DNA of 28,636 nucleotides from Lachnospiraceae bacterium (lineage in GTDB: Bacteria; Bacillota; Clostridia; Lachnospirales; Lachnospiraceae): contig JAFSRL010000063.1 of NCBI GenBank assembly GCA_017446125.1, forward strand, positions 1 through 28,636. The letters run 5' to 3'. Under the pieces are notes generated by a model that was given only the letters and a program-made list of their open reading frames with translations, had not been told where the DNA came from and did not search any database. Every line of letters begins with the position of its first letter. Position 1 is the first letter of the stretch. A program made the translations under genes and the position numbers. Positions 7,882 through 16,170 of the stretch are shown piece after piece.

Positions 7882-8664
7882 ATGCTTGATATTACCTTCC
7901 GCTACGGCGACCTTGAATACTTTTTGCTGATATTGATGCGGGTCGCGTCATTCATGGTGACGGCACCGTTCTTTTCGATGACGAATGTGCCCAACCGCGT
8001 GAAGGTGCTGTTTGCGGTGTTTGTTTCCATCGTGCTCTTCGGCGTTGTACCGATACAACGTCTTGAGTACGACACAGTGCTCGGGTATTCCGTCATCGTG
8101 TTAAAGGAAGTGGCGACGGGCTTGATCATCGGATTTGGCGCGATGCTGTGCAACTTCATCACCGCCTTTGCGGGACAGATGGTGGATATGCAGACGGGAC
8201 TCTCCATGACGCAGATGTTTGACCCGATGTCCAGGGAGAGTGTGACCATCACCGGTGTGTTGTACCAGCAGGTGGTGTTCGGGATGCTCATTGTGAGCGG
8301 CATGTACCGGTTTATCCTACGGGCAATCGTGGACTCGTTTTCCCTGATTCCCGTAAACGGCGCGGTGTTTCACTCAGAGACCTTAGTTGCGTCCGTGATC
8401 CGGTTCATGGGAACCTACATCGTTGTGGGCTTTCGGATTACCTTGCCGGTATTCATCGTGACCTTTATGCTGAACGCGATTTTGGGTGTGCTCGCAAAGG
8501 TTGCACCGCAGATGAACATGTTCGCGGTCGGTATCCAGATTAAGGTGCTGGTGGGACTGTCGATTTTGCTGATGACGAGCATGATGCTCTATGGCGCTGC
8601 GGAATTTATCTTTACCAACATGCGCGAGATGATGAGAGAGTTTACTTACGGCTTGCAGCCGTAG
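7882..8664 (+). CDS. fliR: Flagellar export protein FliR
   Basis: A 260-residue polytopic membrane protein, the single-copy plug of the FliPQR pore. At least five hydrophobic segments are visible. Conserved FliR features include the N-terminal FLLILMRVASFMVTAPFFS, then MQTGLSMTQMFDP in the middle and LGVLAKVAPQMNMFAVGIQI toward the C-terminus. No Shine-Dalgarno stands out before ATG 7882, so translation probably depends on coupling with fliQ. It is not fused to FlhB, unlike in some Clostridium species. Confidence 0.95.
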   Translation: MLDITFRYGDLEYFLLILMRVASFMVTAPFFSMTNVPNRVKVLFAVFVSIVLFGVVPIQRLEYDTVLGYSVIVLKEVATGLIIGFGAMLCNFITAFAGQMVDMQTGLSMTQMFDPMSRESVTITGVLYQQVVFGMLIVSGMYRFILRAIVDSFSLIPVNGAVFHSETLVASVIRFMGTYIVVGFRITLPVFIVTFMLNAILGVLAKVAPQMNMFAVGIQIKVLVGLSILLMTSMMLYGAAEFIFTNMREMMREFTYGLQP

Positions 8665-8702
8665 GAAAGACCATACAGGGGATTGAATTTAAACGGGAGT
8701 AT

Positions 8703-9824
8703 ATGACACAAGCGCAGCTATTACAACTGAATCTGCAGTTCTTCGCGGACGACGGCGGGGCGGATAAGACAGAGGAGCCCACCTCCAAGAAATTAGAGGA
8801 CGCCCGCAAGGAAGGACAGGTGGCGAAGAGCCAGGAAATCTCGAATGCCTTCGGTCTTTTTGCACTGTTTTTAATGATCCGTTTTTACGTGGGCACCATG
8901 GGCGAAGAGTTTTTGGAGATGTTCAACCACGTCTACAACGAGATTCCGGAAACGATTAAAATGTACGACGGAGACATTCCCGTGCGCGCCATCGAGTCCA
9001 TGCTCGGACTCATGCTGACCAGAATTCTGCTTTGGACACTGCCTTTCCTCATTGCGGGGTTTGTCATCGCGTTTTTGACCAACCTTTTACAGGTGGGTTG
9101 GAAGGTTACGACAAAGCCCATGCAGCCGAAGCTCTCGAAGCTGAGCCCCGCGAAGGGAATCAAAAAGATTTTTTCCGTACGGTCGCTCTTTGAACTGGGC
9201 AAGAGCCTTTTGAAGATTATTTTCATTGTGGGCACCGTGTACTTTTACCTGTTAAGCCAGCAGGAGTCCATCTTTTTGTTATATGACATCCCGCTGTTCC
9301 AGGGCATCCAGATGCTGGGAAACCTTGTCGTGAACATGGGACTGCGTGTGGCGGCAGTGTATCTGATCCTTGCCATCATCGATTTGATTTACCAGCGGCG
9401 CGAGTTCCATAAGGACATGATGATGACGAAGCAGGAGGTCAAGGACGAGTTCAAGGAAGCGGAAGGCGATCCGCAGATCAAGAGCAAGCAGCGTCAGCGC
9501 ATGCAGGAGGCGAGCCGCCGCCGCATGATGCAGGAGCTGCCCAAGGCGGATGTCGTCATCACGAACCCGACGCATTATGCCTGTGCCATCCGTTATGATC
9601 AGGGCGTGGACGAGGCACCCGTTTTGATCGCGAAGGGAGCGGACTTAATCGCACAGCGCATTAAGGAAATCGCGAAGGAGAACGAAATCGAAATCGTCGA
9701 GAACAAGCCGCTTGCGCGGATGTTATATACGAACGTTGAATTGGGTCAGCAGATTCCACCGGAGCTGTATCAGGCGGTCGCCGAAGTGCTGGCGTATGTG
9801 TACCACTTGCAGGGGAGGCTGTAA
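8703..9824 (+). CDS. flhB: Flagellar export switch protein FlhB
   Basis: A 373-residue export component that switches substrate specificity from rod/hook to filament. Four membrane helices lie in the first ~215 residues and a soluble C-terminal domain follows. The autocleavage motif Asn288-Pro-Thr-His is intact (VVITNPTHYACAIRYD). The N-terminus contains LNLQFFA followed by KTEEPTSKKLEDARKEGQVA, as in other Firmicutes FlhB. GGGAG ends only three bases before ATG 8703, an unusually short spacing, but the conserved LQFFA motif downstream supports a start here. flhA follows after three bases. Confidence 0.96.
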   Translation: MTQAQLLQLNLQFFADDGGADKTEEPTSKKLEDARKEGQVAKSQEISNAFGLFALFLMIRFYVGTMGEEFLEMFNHVYNEIPETIKMYDGDIPVRAIESMLGLMLTRILLWTLPFLIAGFVIAFLTNLLQVGWKVTTKPMQPKLSKLSPAKGIKKIFSVRSLFELGKSLLKIIFIVGTVYFYLLSQQESIFLLYDIPLFQGIQMLGNLVVNMGLRVAAVYLILAIIDLIYQRREFHKDMMMTKQEVKDEFKEAEGDPQIKSKQRQRMQEASRRRMMQELPKADVVITNPTHYACAIRYDQGVDEAPVLIAKGADLIAQRIKEIAKENEIEIVENKPLARMLYTNVELGQQIPPELYQAVAEVLAYVYHLQGRL

Positions 9825-9827
9825 TTT

Positions 9828-11882
9828 ATGACTGCTAAGACGATAAGAGCACGCATATTGGATTACGGTATCGCAATCTATGTGGTTGCGGCCTTTATCA
9901 TGATGATTATCCCGATTCCGGCGGTCCTCATGGATATCCTCCTGGCGTTTGACATGGCGCTTGCCTTCACGATTATGTTCACCTCGATGTTTGCACGCGA
10001 AGCGCTTGACATGTCGCTGTATCCGACGGTGCTTTTGATCCGTACTGTCTTCGGTATTTCCTTAAACGTTTCCTCGACCAGACTCATTCTTGCGGACGGG
10101 GAACCGGGACAGGTCATCCGGGTCTTCGGTAACTTCGTCGGTGCGGGCGATCTGGTCATCGGTGTGATTGTATACATCATCTTCGTCATCGTTCAGTTCG
10201 TCGTCATCAACAAAGGTTCAGAGCGTGTTTCGGAAGTCACGGCGCGTTTCACTTTGGACGCCATGCCCGGTAAACAGATGGCCATCGACGCGGACTTGAA
10301 CACCGGCGCCATCACGGATAAGGAAGCGGCGGAACGAAGAATGAAGATTCAGGAAGAGGCAAGCTTCTTCGGCGCCATGGACGGTGCGACAAAGTACGTT
10401 AAGGGAGACGCGACGGCGGGTCTTATCATCACCGGCATCAACATCGTGGGCGGTATCGCGATGGGTGTTTTGCGCCGCGGCATGGACGTGAATACGGCGC
10501 TGGAAACCTACGCGATTTTCACCATCGGCGACGGACTGGTTTCCGCGATTCCTTCCATCCTGATTTCGCTTGCAACCGGCTTACTTGTCACAAAGGGCGC
10601 GAAGGAAGCGGACTTCGGAAAGGTGCTCATCCACCAGCTCTTCGGCATGCCCAAGACGATGTACCTGGTCGGTGCCATCATCGCATTTTTGGGAATCTTC
10701 TCGCCCCTGCCGAACGTGCTGTATGTGGCGCTTGGTTTAATCTTCATCATCGGCGGGCGCTCCATCCAGGCAACGATTGAAGTTGCGGAAACGGAAGGCG
10801 AGGTCGCGGAGGAGGAGTCGAGCGCGGAGGAAATCAGACAGCCGGAGAATGTCAACTCGCTTTTGCAGGTCGACCCCATCGAGCTGGAATTCGGTTACGG
10901 CATCATTCCGTTGGCGGACGTCAACCAGGGCGGCGATCTGTTGGACCGCGTCGTTATGATCAGACGACAGATTGCGTTGGAGCTTGGTACGGTGGTGCCC
11001 ATCATCCGTTTGCGCGACAACATCCAGTTGAACCCGAACCAGTACATCATCAAGATCAAGGGCATCCAGATTTCCGAGGGCGAGATTTTATTCGACCACT
11101 ATATGGCAATGAACCCGGGACATGTCGAGGACGAAATCACCGGCATCCCGACGTACGAACCGTCCTTCCACTTACCGGCAATCTGGATTACGGAGTCGCA
11201 GCGTGAGCGTGCGGAGTCGTTAGGCTACACGGTCGTCGACCCGCCGTCCATCATCGCGACGCACTTGACGGAAATCATCAGACAGCACATTGCGGAGCTG
11301 TTGACGCGTCAGGATGTGCAGAACCTCGTCAACAACCTGCGCGAGAACCATCAGGCGCTGGTGGAGGAACTCACACCCAAGCTTATGGGTCTGGGCGAAA
11401 TCGAAAAGGTCCTGCAGAACCTGCTGCGCGAAGGCGTTTCCATTCGCGATCTGGTCACCATTTTCGAAACGCTTGCGGATTACGCGCCAAGCACGCATGA
11501 CACGGACATCCTAACGGAGTATGTCAGACAGGCTCTGAAGCGCGCGATTTACTTAAAGTTCTTTGAGGCGAACGATACGACGAGTGTCGTGACGCTCGAC
11601 CCGGCAATCGAGCAGGAGATTATGGCAAGCGTCAAGCAGACGGAGACGGGCGCGTACTTAACGTTAGACCCCGAACGCACAAGGGCAATCTTGAGCGCGA
11701 CCGGCAAGGAGGTCAAGAAGCTCGAGGACTTCGGCAAGACACCGATTGTCATGACAAGCCCCATCGTGCGTATGTACTTCAAGAAGATGACGGAGGATTA
11801 TTACAGGGATCTCGTGGTCATCTCGTACAGCGAAGTGGAGCCGGGAATCGAGCTGCAGAGCGTCGGCATGATTTCCGTTTGA
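9828..11882 (+). CDS. flhA: Flagellar export protein FlhA
   Basis: A 684-residue protein that forms the nonameric export ring and couples proton flow to substrate docking. Eight membrane helices are predicted in the first ~320 residues. The FHIPEP-family signature SEVTARFTLDAMPGKQMAID is intact. The C-terminal cytoplasmic domain (about 345-684) includes YGIIPLADVNQGGDLLDRV and ADYAPSTHDTDILTEYVRQA. The length is normal. GGGGAGG near the end of flhB, about ten bases upstream, serves ATG 9828. Confidence 0.97.
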   Translation: MTAKTIRARILDYGIAIYVVAAFIMMIIPIPAVLMDILLAFDMALAFTIMFTSMFAREALDMSLYPTVLLIRTVFGISLNVSSTRLILADGEPGQVIRVFGNFVGAGDLVIGVIVYIIFVIVQFVVINKGSERVSEVTARFTLDAMPGKQMAIDADLNTGAITDKEAAERRMKIQEEASFFGAMDGATKYVKGDATAGLIITGINIVGGIAMGVLRRGMDVNTALETYAIFTIGDGLVSAIPSILISLATGLLVTKGAKEADFGKVLIHQLFGMPKTMYLVGAIIAFLGIFSPLPNVLYVALGLIFIIGGRSIQATIEVAETEGEVAEEESSAEEIRQPENVNSLLQVDPIELEFGYGIIPLADVNQGGDLLDRVVMIRRQIALELGTVVPIIRLRDNIQLNPNQYIIKIKGIQISEGEILFDHYMAMNPGHVEDEITGIPTYEPSFHLPAIWITESQRERAESLGYTVVDPPSIIATHLTEIIRQHIAELLTRQDVQNLVNNLRENHQALVEELTPKLMGLGEIEKVLQNLLREGVSIRDLVTIFETLADYAPSTHDTDILTEYVRQALKRAIYLKFFEANDTTSVVTLDPAIEQEIMASVKQTETGAYLTLDPERTRAILSATGKEVKKLEDFGKTPIVMTSPIVRMYFKKMTEDYYRDLVVISYSEVEPGIELQSVGMISV

Positions 11883-11913
11883 AGCATAAGGAATATGGAT
11901 TGAGAAGAACAGC

Positions 11914-13356
11914 ATGATCATCAAAAAGTTTACGGGAAAAACAGAAAAAGAAGCAACGGATGCGGCAAAGAAGGAGCTGGGCGACGGCATCGTCGTGATG
12001 AATGTGCGCCCCGTGAAGAAGTACGGCCTCTTCGCGTTTTTGCGCGCGCCGCAGACGGAAGTCACGGTCGCTTTGGAGGACGAGGAGGAGCGCAGCGGCA
12101 CCACGATTACGCCGCAGGAGTACGACCCCCTGGAGCCTTACCGCGACAAGGTGCAGCCCAAGGAAAGTGCCGCGTCTCAGATTTCGAAGGCGGCGCTGGA
12201 CGGAAAGATTCCGCCTTTGCGTGTGAGCGAGGACAGACCTAAGAGTGCGCTTGAGTCTTTGGCTGCGTCCGCAAAGGAAACGGAAACCGAAACCTACCAG
12301 CCCTCCGAGGAAGCCATCCAGATGAAGAAGTCCTTGGAGGCGGCCCGTGCCGCAAGCAATGTCGGTGCGCTAAGCACGCCTGCGCCTTCGAGCGCCATTT
12401 CGGAACAGAAGGCGGCACAGATTGAAGAAAAGATTGACTCCCTGCATGACCTTTTGGAAAAGAAAATCATCAAGGAGGAGAGCAAGTCCCTCTTCCCCGT
12501 GGACGCGCAAAAGGACAAGGACAACGCTGCGTTGAAGGAGAAGGAGGAAAAGGACCAGGTCGAAGAAGAAACCATGAACTTCGTCAAGGTGCTTTACAAT
12601 ACGCTGCTTGAGAACGAGGTCGACGAGCGTTACGCGAACCAGTTGACGGACGAGATCGGCAAGGTGAATAAGCCCGGTCTTCCGCTGGAGTACGCGCTGT
12701 CAAATGTTTACCAAAAGATGGTCTTGAAGTTCGGCAACCCAGAGACCATCACGGAGAATGCGGGCAAGGTCCGGGCGGAAATTTTTATCGGCCCCACGGG
12801 CGTCGGTAAGACGACGACGATTGCGAAGCTCGCAAGCCAGCTCATTATCACGAAAAAGAAGAAGGTGGCGCTTTTGACGGTTGATACCTATCGGATTGCC
12901 GCGACGGATCAGTTAAAGACCTACGCCTCGATTTTGGACATTCCCTTCCGCGTCATTTACTCCACGGACGAGATGCTGCAGGCGTACAACGATTTCAAGG
13001 ACTATGACTACGTCATGCTGGACACGACGGGGCATTCCATCAACAACAAGGAACAGATGGACAACACGATGTCCTTTATCCGCGCCGTGCTTGAGAAAAT
13101 GGATGCGGACATCTTCCTTGTTTTGAGCGCGAGCACAAAGTACCGCGACCTCATTGAAATCGCGGACGCGTATTCGAATATGGTAAAATATAAGTTAATC
13201 TTCACCAAGATGGACGAGACCAGGCTCGCGGGGAATCTTTATAACATCCGGATGCACACCGGTGCGCCCATGTCGTACATTACGAACGGGCAGGATGTTC
13301 CGGATGACATCGCTGTTTTTGACGCGCAGAGCGTTGTGCGTGACTTATTGGGGTGA
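11914..13356 (+). CDS. flhF: Flagellar biosynthesis GTPase FlhF
   Basis: A 480-residue SRP-type GTPase that marks the site of flagellar assembly. The N-terminal B domain begins MIIKKFTGKTEKEA and is followed by a long charged region (about residues 65-220). The NG domain has G1 GPTGVGKTTTIAKLA (from residue 293), TVDTYRIAATDQLKTYA, G3 in the form DTTGHS (commonly DTAGRS) and G4 TKMDE. The Thr and His substitutions at G3 are mild. The TGA stop overlaps the flhG GTG start, consistent with the two partners being made together. Confidence 0.95.
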   Translation: MIIKKFTGKTEKEATDAAKKELGDGIVVMNVRPVKKYGLFAFLRAPQTEVTVALEDEEERSGTTITPQEYDPLEPYRDKVQPKESAASQISKAALDGKIPPLRVSEDRPKSALESLAASAKETETETYQPSEEAIQMKKSLEAARAASNVGALSTPAPSSAISEQKAAQIEEKIDSLHDLLEKKIIKEESKSLFPVDAQKDKDNAALKEKEEKDQVEEETMNFVKVLYNTLLENEVDERYANQLTDEIGKVNKPGLPLEYALSNVYQKMVLKFGNPETITENAGKVRAEIFIGPTGVGKTTTIAKLASQLIITKKKKVALLTVDTYRIAATDQLKTYASILDIPFRVIYSTDEMLQAYNDFKDYDYVMLDTTGHSINNKEQMDNTMSFIRAVLEKMDADIFLVLSASTKYRDLIEIADAYSNMVKYKLIFTKMDETRLAGNLYNIRMHTGAPMSYITNGQDVPDDIAVFDAQSVVRDLLG

Positions 13357-14264
13357 GTATGGACCAGGCGGAAAAGTTAAGGAATATCATCAAGCAGAAT
13401 AACGAAGCACTGCCCGCAAGGCCCTTGGCGCGCGTCATCACGGTGACGAGCGGAAAAGGCGGTGTGGGAAAGAGCAACACCGCGATCAACCTTGCAATCC
13501 AGTTCCGTAAGATGGGGCAGCGCGTGATTATTTTAGACGCGGACTTCGGGCTGGCGAACATTGAAATCATGTTCGGGACGGTGCCCAAGCACAACCTGTG
13601 CGATTTGATTTATCAGGGCAAGAACATCAAGGACATCATCACCTGGGGACCGCATGACGTGGGATTTATCTCCGGCGGCAGCGGCATCTCCGGAATGTAT
13701 AATTTAAGCAGGGAATACCTCGAATATATCATTGTAAACCTTGCGGAACTCGACGCAATTGCCGATACCATTATCGTAGACACGGGCGCCGGCATCGGGG
13801 GCGCGGTACTGGAGTTTTTGGTTGCATCCGGCGAGATCATTTTAGTGATGACACCGGAACCGACCTCCATCACGGACTCGTATTCGCTCCTGAAGGCATT
13901 GAAGCAGTCGCCCAGGTTCTCCGGCGAGAATACGGTGATCAAGGTGCTGGCGAACCGGGTGAATTCGGACACGGACGGACATGCGCTCTTCAACAAATTA
14001 AACCCCGTCGTGGCGAAGTACTTAAAGCTTCCCATTTCGTATTTGGGGGCAATCCCGTACGATCCGCAACTGGAACGCAGCGTGATGCAGCAGACGCCGG
14101 TTTCCATTCAGTATCCGAATGCAAGAAGCGCAAAGGCATTCGAACAGATTGCAGCGCGCCTGAACCGGAAGGAGGGCGCAGTCGTCGAAGTCAAGAAACG
14201 TGGCATGGCCGCCTTTTTCTCCCACATCATTACGGGACGAAAACTGGATGAGGCCGGGGCTTAG
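13353..14264 (+). CDS. flhG: Flagellar number regulator FlhG (MinD-like ATPase, YlxH)
   Basis: A 303-residue MinD/ParA-type ATPase that limits flagellar number and activates FlhF. The N-terminal motif DQAEKLR is the FlhF-activating helix. The deviant Walker A is TSGKGGVGKSNTAINLA (about residues 32-48), and LDADFGLANIEIMFG is the next conserved block. Start choice: GTG 13353 overlaps the flhF stop by four bases, while ATG 13359 lies just after GGGGTGA; either gives the same protein minus two residues. A C-terminal amphipathic stretch (MAAFFSHIITGRKL) could be the membrane-targeting helix. Confidence 0.95.
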   Translation: MSMDQAEKLRNIIKQNNEALPARPLARVITVTSGKGGVGKSNTAINLAIQFRKMGQRVIILDADFGLANIEIMFGTVPKHNLCDLIYQGKNIKDIITWGPHDVGFISGGSGISGMYNLSREYLEYIIVNLAELDAIADTIIVDTGAGIGGAVLEFLVASGEIILVMTPEPTSITDSYSLLKALKQSPRFSGENTVIKVLANRVNSDTDGHALFNKLNPVVAKYLKLPISYLGAIPYDPQLERSVMQQTPVSIQYPNARSAKAFEQIAARLNRKEGAVVEVKKRGMAAFFSHIITGRKLDEAGA

Positions 14265-14275
14265 GAGGAAGAGAC

Positions 14276-14992
14276 ATGTTAACAGATTATATCGGACCCG
14301 GAACCAAACTCGATCTGCAACCCATGGTGAAGCTGAACAATGCGGTCGTGGGCGGCAAGAAGAAAAACCACGAAAGCCGGATTTACGACATCCTTTCGGA
14401 CGATCGGATTGAAATCATGATGCCCACCGAAAAAGGAAAGCTCGTTCTTCTGCAGGTGGACGATGAATACGATTTGTACTTCTATACGCCGAAGGGGCTT
14501 TACCAGTGCTTTGCGAGAATCATCGACCGGTACCGCTCCAACAACATCTACATTCTCGTCATGGACTTGACGAGTAACTTACGTAAGTACCAGCGCCGTG
14601 AGTACTATCGTTTCTCCTGCGCCCTTGACATGTGGCAGCGTCTGTTGAAGGAAGAGGAGATTGATACGATTTCAAGAAACGGCATGCTTGTGCCGGACCC
14701 GGCGCTTCCTTTAAAGCACAGTGTCATCGTCGACATCTCCGGCGGGGGCTTACGCTTTGTGGGCAATTACCATTACGAGGAGGATTCGCTCATCTGCTGC
14801 ATCTATCATCTGATTACGCATGACTCTGACAAGGAGTACCGCCTGATCGGAAAGGTCATCAAGGTGCAGGAGCTTCCTAATAAACCCGGACAATACGAAC
14901 ACCGTGTCCAGTATGTCAATATCAACGAGGAGGAAAGAGAAGAGATTATTCACTTTATTTTCGAAGAAGAGCGAAGAAATCGAAAAAGATGA
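14276..14992 (+). CDS. PilZ-domain c-di-GMP-binding protein, YcgR-like flagellar brake
   Basis: A 238-residue protein with an N-terminal YcgR-type domain (about residues 5-100) and a C-terminal PilZ domain. The c-di-GMP-binding residues are present: RREYYR (Arg108 and Arg112) and DISGGG (Asp153, Ser155, Gly158). Some 40 residues lie between the two motifs, longer than in a minimal PilZ domain. Relatives (YcgR, Bacillus DgrA/YpfA) slow or stop the motor when c-di-GMP is high by contacting the stator or rotor. Placement between flhG and cheB supports a motility role. AGGAGG is well spaced from ATG 14276. Confidence 0.88.
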   Translation: MLTDYIGPGTKLDLQPMVKLNNAVVGGKKKNHESRIYDILSDDRIEIMMPTEKGKLVLLQVDDEYDLYFYTPKGLYQCFARIIDRYRSNNIYILVMDLTSNLRKYQRREYYRFSCALDMWQRLLKEEEIDTISRNGMLVPDPALPLKHSVIVDISGGGLRFVGNYHYEEDSLICCIYHLITHDSDKEYRLIGKVIKVQELPNKPGQYEHRVQYVNINEEEREEIIHFIFEEERRNRKR

Positions 14993-15031
14993 GTGAATTG
15001 TAACGATTTTTAAGAAAATTTGCCAAATATT

Positions 15032-16099
15032 ATGAAAAAAATACTGCTTGTTGACGACTCTGCACTCATGCGAAGTGTGCTGGGTGCTATTATAAATAGT
15101 GATCCGAGGTTTTCTGTGGAAGACCGTGCGAGCGACGGCCTCGAAGCGTTGGAATATCTGAAGAAACAGATGTATGACGCGGTCGTCCTCGACGTGAATA
15201 TGCCGCGAATGGACGGCATTACTCTGTTGAAGGAATTACGCAAGGCGGGGATTCACGCGAGAGTGATGATGCTCTCCACGGACACGACGGACGGCGCAAA
15301 GGTGACGATGGACGCATTGGAGCTGGGTGCGCTGGACTTCATCCACAAGCCCTCCACTGCGGCGGAATGCCGGGCGGGTTCCTTCTCGAAGGAGATGCTC
15401 GACACGCTGTACGCGGTATCGGAGTCAAGAGCGGCGGATACAAAAGCGTTTTCGATCCAGGACATACAGGCGGAACGGAAGGTCGCGGACATTGTATCCC
15501 ACTCGGCAAGCAAGGTCACGGGCAATCGCATCGTCGCGATCGCTTCCTCGACCGGAGGCCCCAGAGCCTTACAGTCGGTGATCCCCCACCTGCCGAAGAA
15601 CTTGAAAACTCCGGTCGTCTTGGTACAGCACATGCCGGTGGGCTTCACCGCCTCCTTAGCGGAGCGGCTGAATTCACTTTCCGAGTTAAGCGTCAAGGAA
15701 GCGGAGGACGGCGAAGAAATCAGGGCAGGATACGTGTACATTGCCAGAGGCGGGACCCACATGGAAATCCTGACCAGAAACGGCAAGCACACGATCCGCT
15801 TTAAGGAGGCACCGCCCAGAGAAGGTGTCAAGCCCTGCGCAAACTACATGTACGAGTCCCTGGCGGACAGCGATTATGACGAAATCGTCTGTGTGGTCAT
15901 GACCGGCATGGGTGCGGACGGAACTGAAGGAATCAGGAACCTGAAAAAGAAAAAGAAAGTACATGTCATTGCCCAGGATGCGGACACCTCCACGGTGTAC
16001 GGCATGCCGAAGGCAGTTGCGTCAAGCGGTCTGACCGACCAGGTGGTACCGCTTTCGGGAATCGCGACGGAGATTGTGTTAAACGCCGGCGTGACCTGA
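15032..16099 (+). CDS. cheB: Chemotaxis protein-glutamate methylesterase/deamidase CheB
   Basis: A 355-residue receptor-modifying enzyme that demethylates or deamidates chemoreceptor glutamates. The receiver domain (1-~120) has Asp8/Asp9, phosphoacceptor Asp54 and the Lys in FIHKPS. The esterase domain (about 165-355) has catalytic Ser173 in ASSTGGP, His200 in VQHMP and Asp296 in MTGMGADG. An in-frame TTG at 15020 would add MPNI, but family members start MKKILLVDD, so ATG 15032 is used. There is no clear Shine-Dalgarno before it. The 39-base gap after the PilZ gene is AT-rich but holds no good promoter. cheR is not seen in this window. Confidence 0.95.
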   Translation: MKKILLVDDSALMRSVLGAIINSDPRFSVEDRASDGLEALEYLKKQMYDAVVLDVNMPRMDGITLLKELRKAGIHARVMMLSTDTTDGAKVTMDALELGALDFIHKPSTAAECRAGSFSKEMLDTLYAVSESRAADTKAFSIQDIQAERKVADIVSHSASKVTGNRIVAIASSTGGPRALQSVIPHLPKNLKTPVVLVQHMPVGFTASLAERLNSLSELSVKEAEDGEEIRAGYVYIARGGTHMEILTRNGKHTIRFKEAPPREGVKPCANYMYESLADSDYDEIVCVVMTGMGADGTEGIRNLKKKKKVHVIAQDADTSTVYGMPKAVASSGLTDQVVPLSGIATEIVLNAGVT

Positions 16100-16170
16100 A
16101 AGGGGGAAGCCGGACAAGAAAGACCCTTAACGCGACCAACCATTCATAATCAATATGGAGGGAAAGCGAT

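Noticed and set aside
15085..15105. AT-rich TATTATAAATAG in early cheB as a promoter
   Set aside because: It lies inside cheB with no gene start downstream and no matching -35; it encodes ordinary Ile-Ile-Asn-Ser.
16100..16170. Promoter or terminator in the cheB-cheA gap
   Set aside because: CATAAT at 16145 has no acceptable -35, and the GGGGG/CCC segments do not form a convincing stem.
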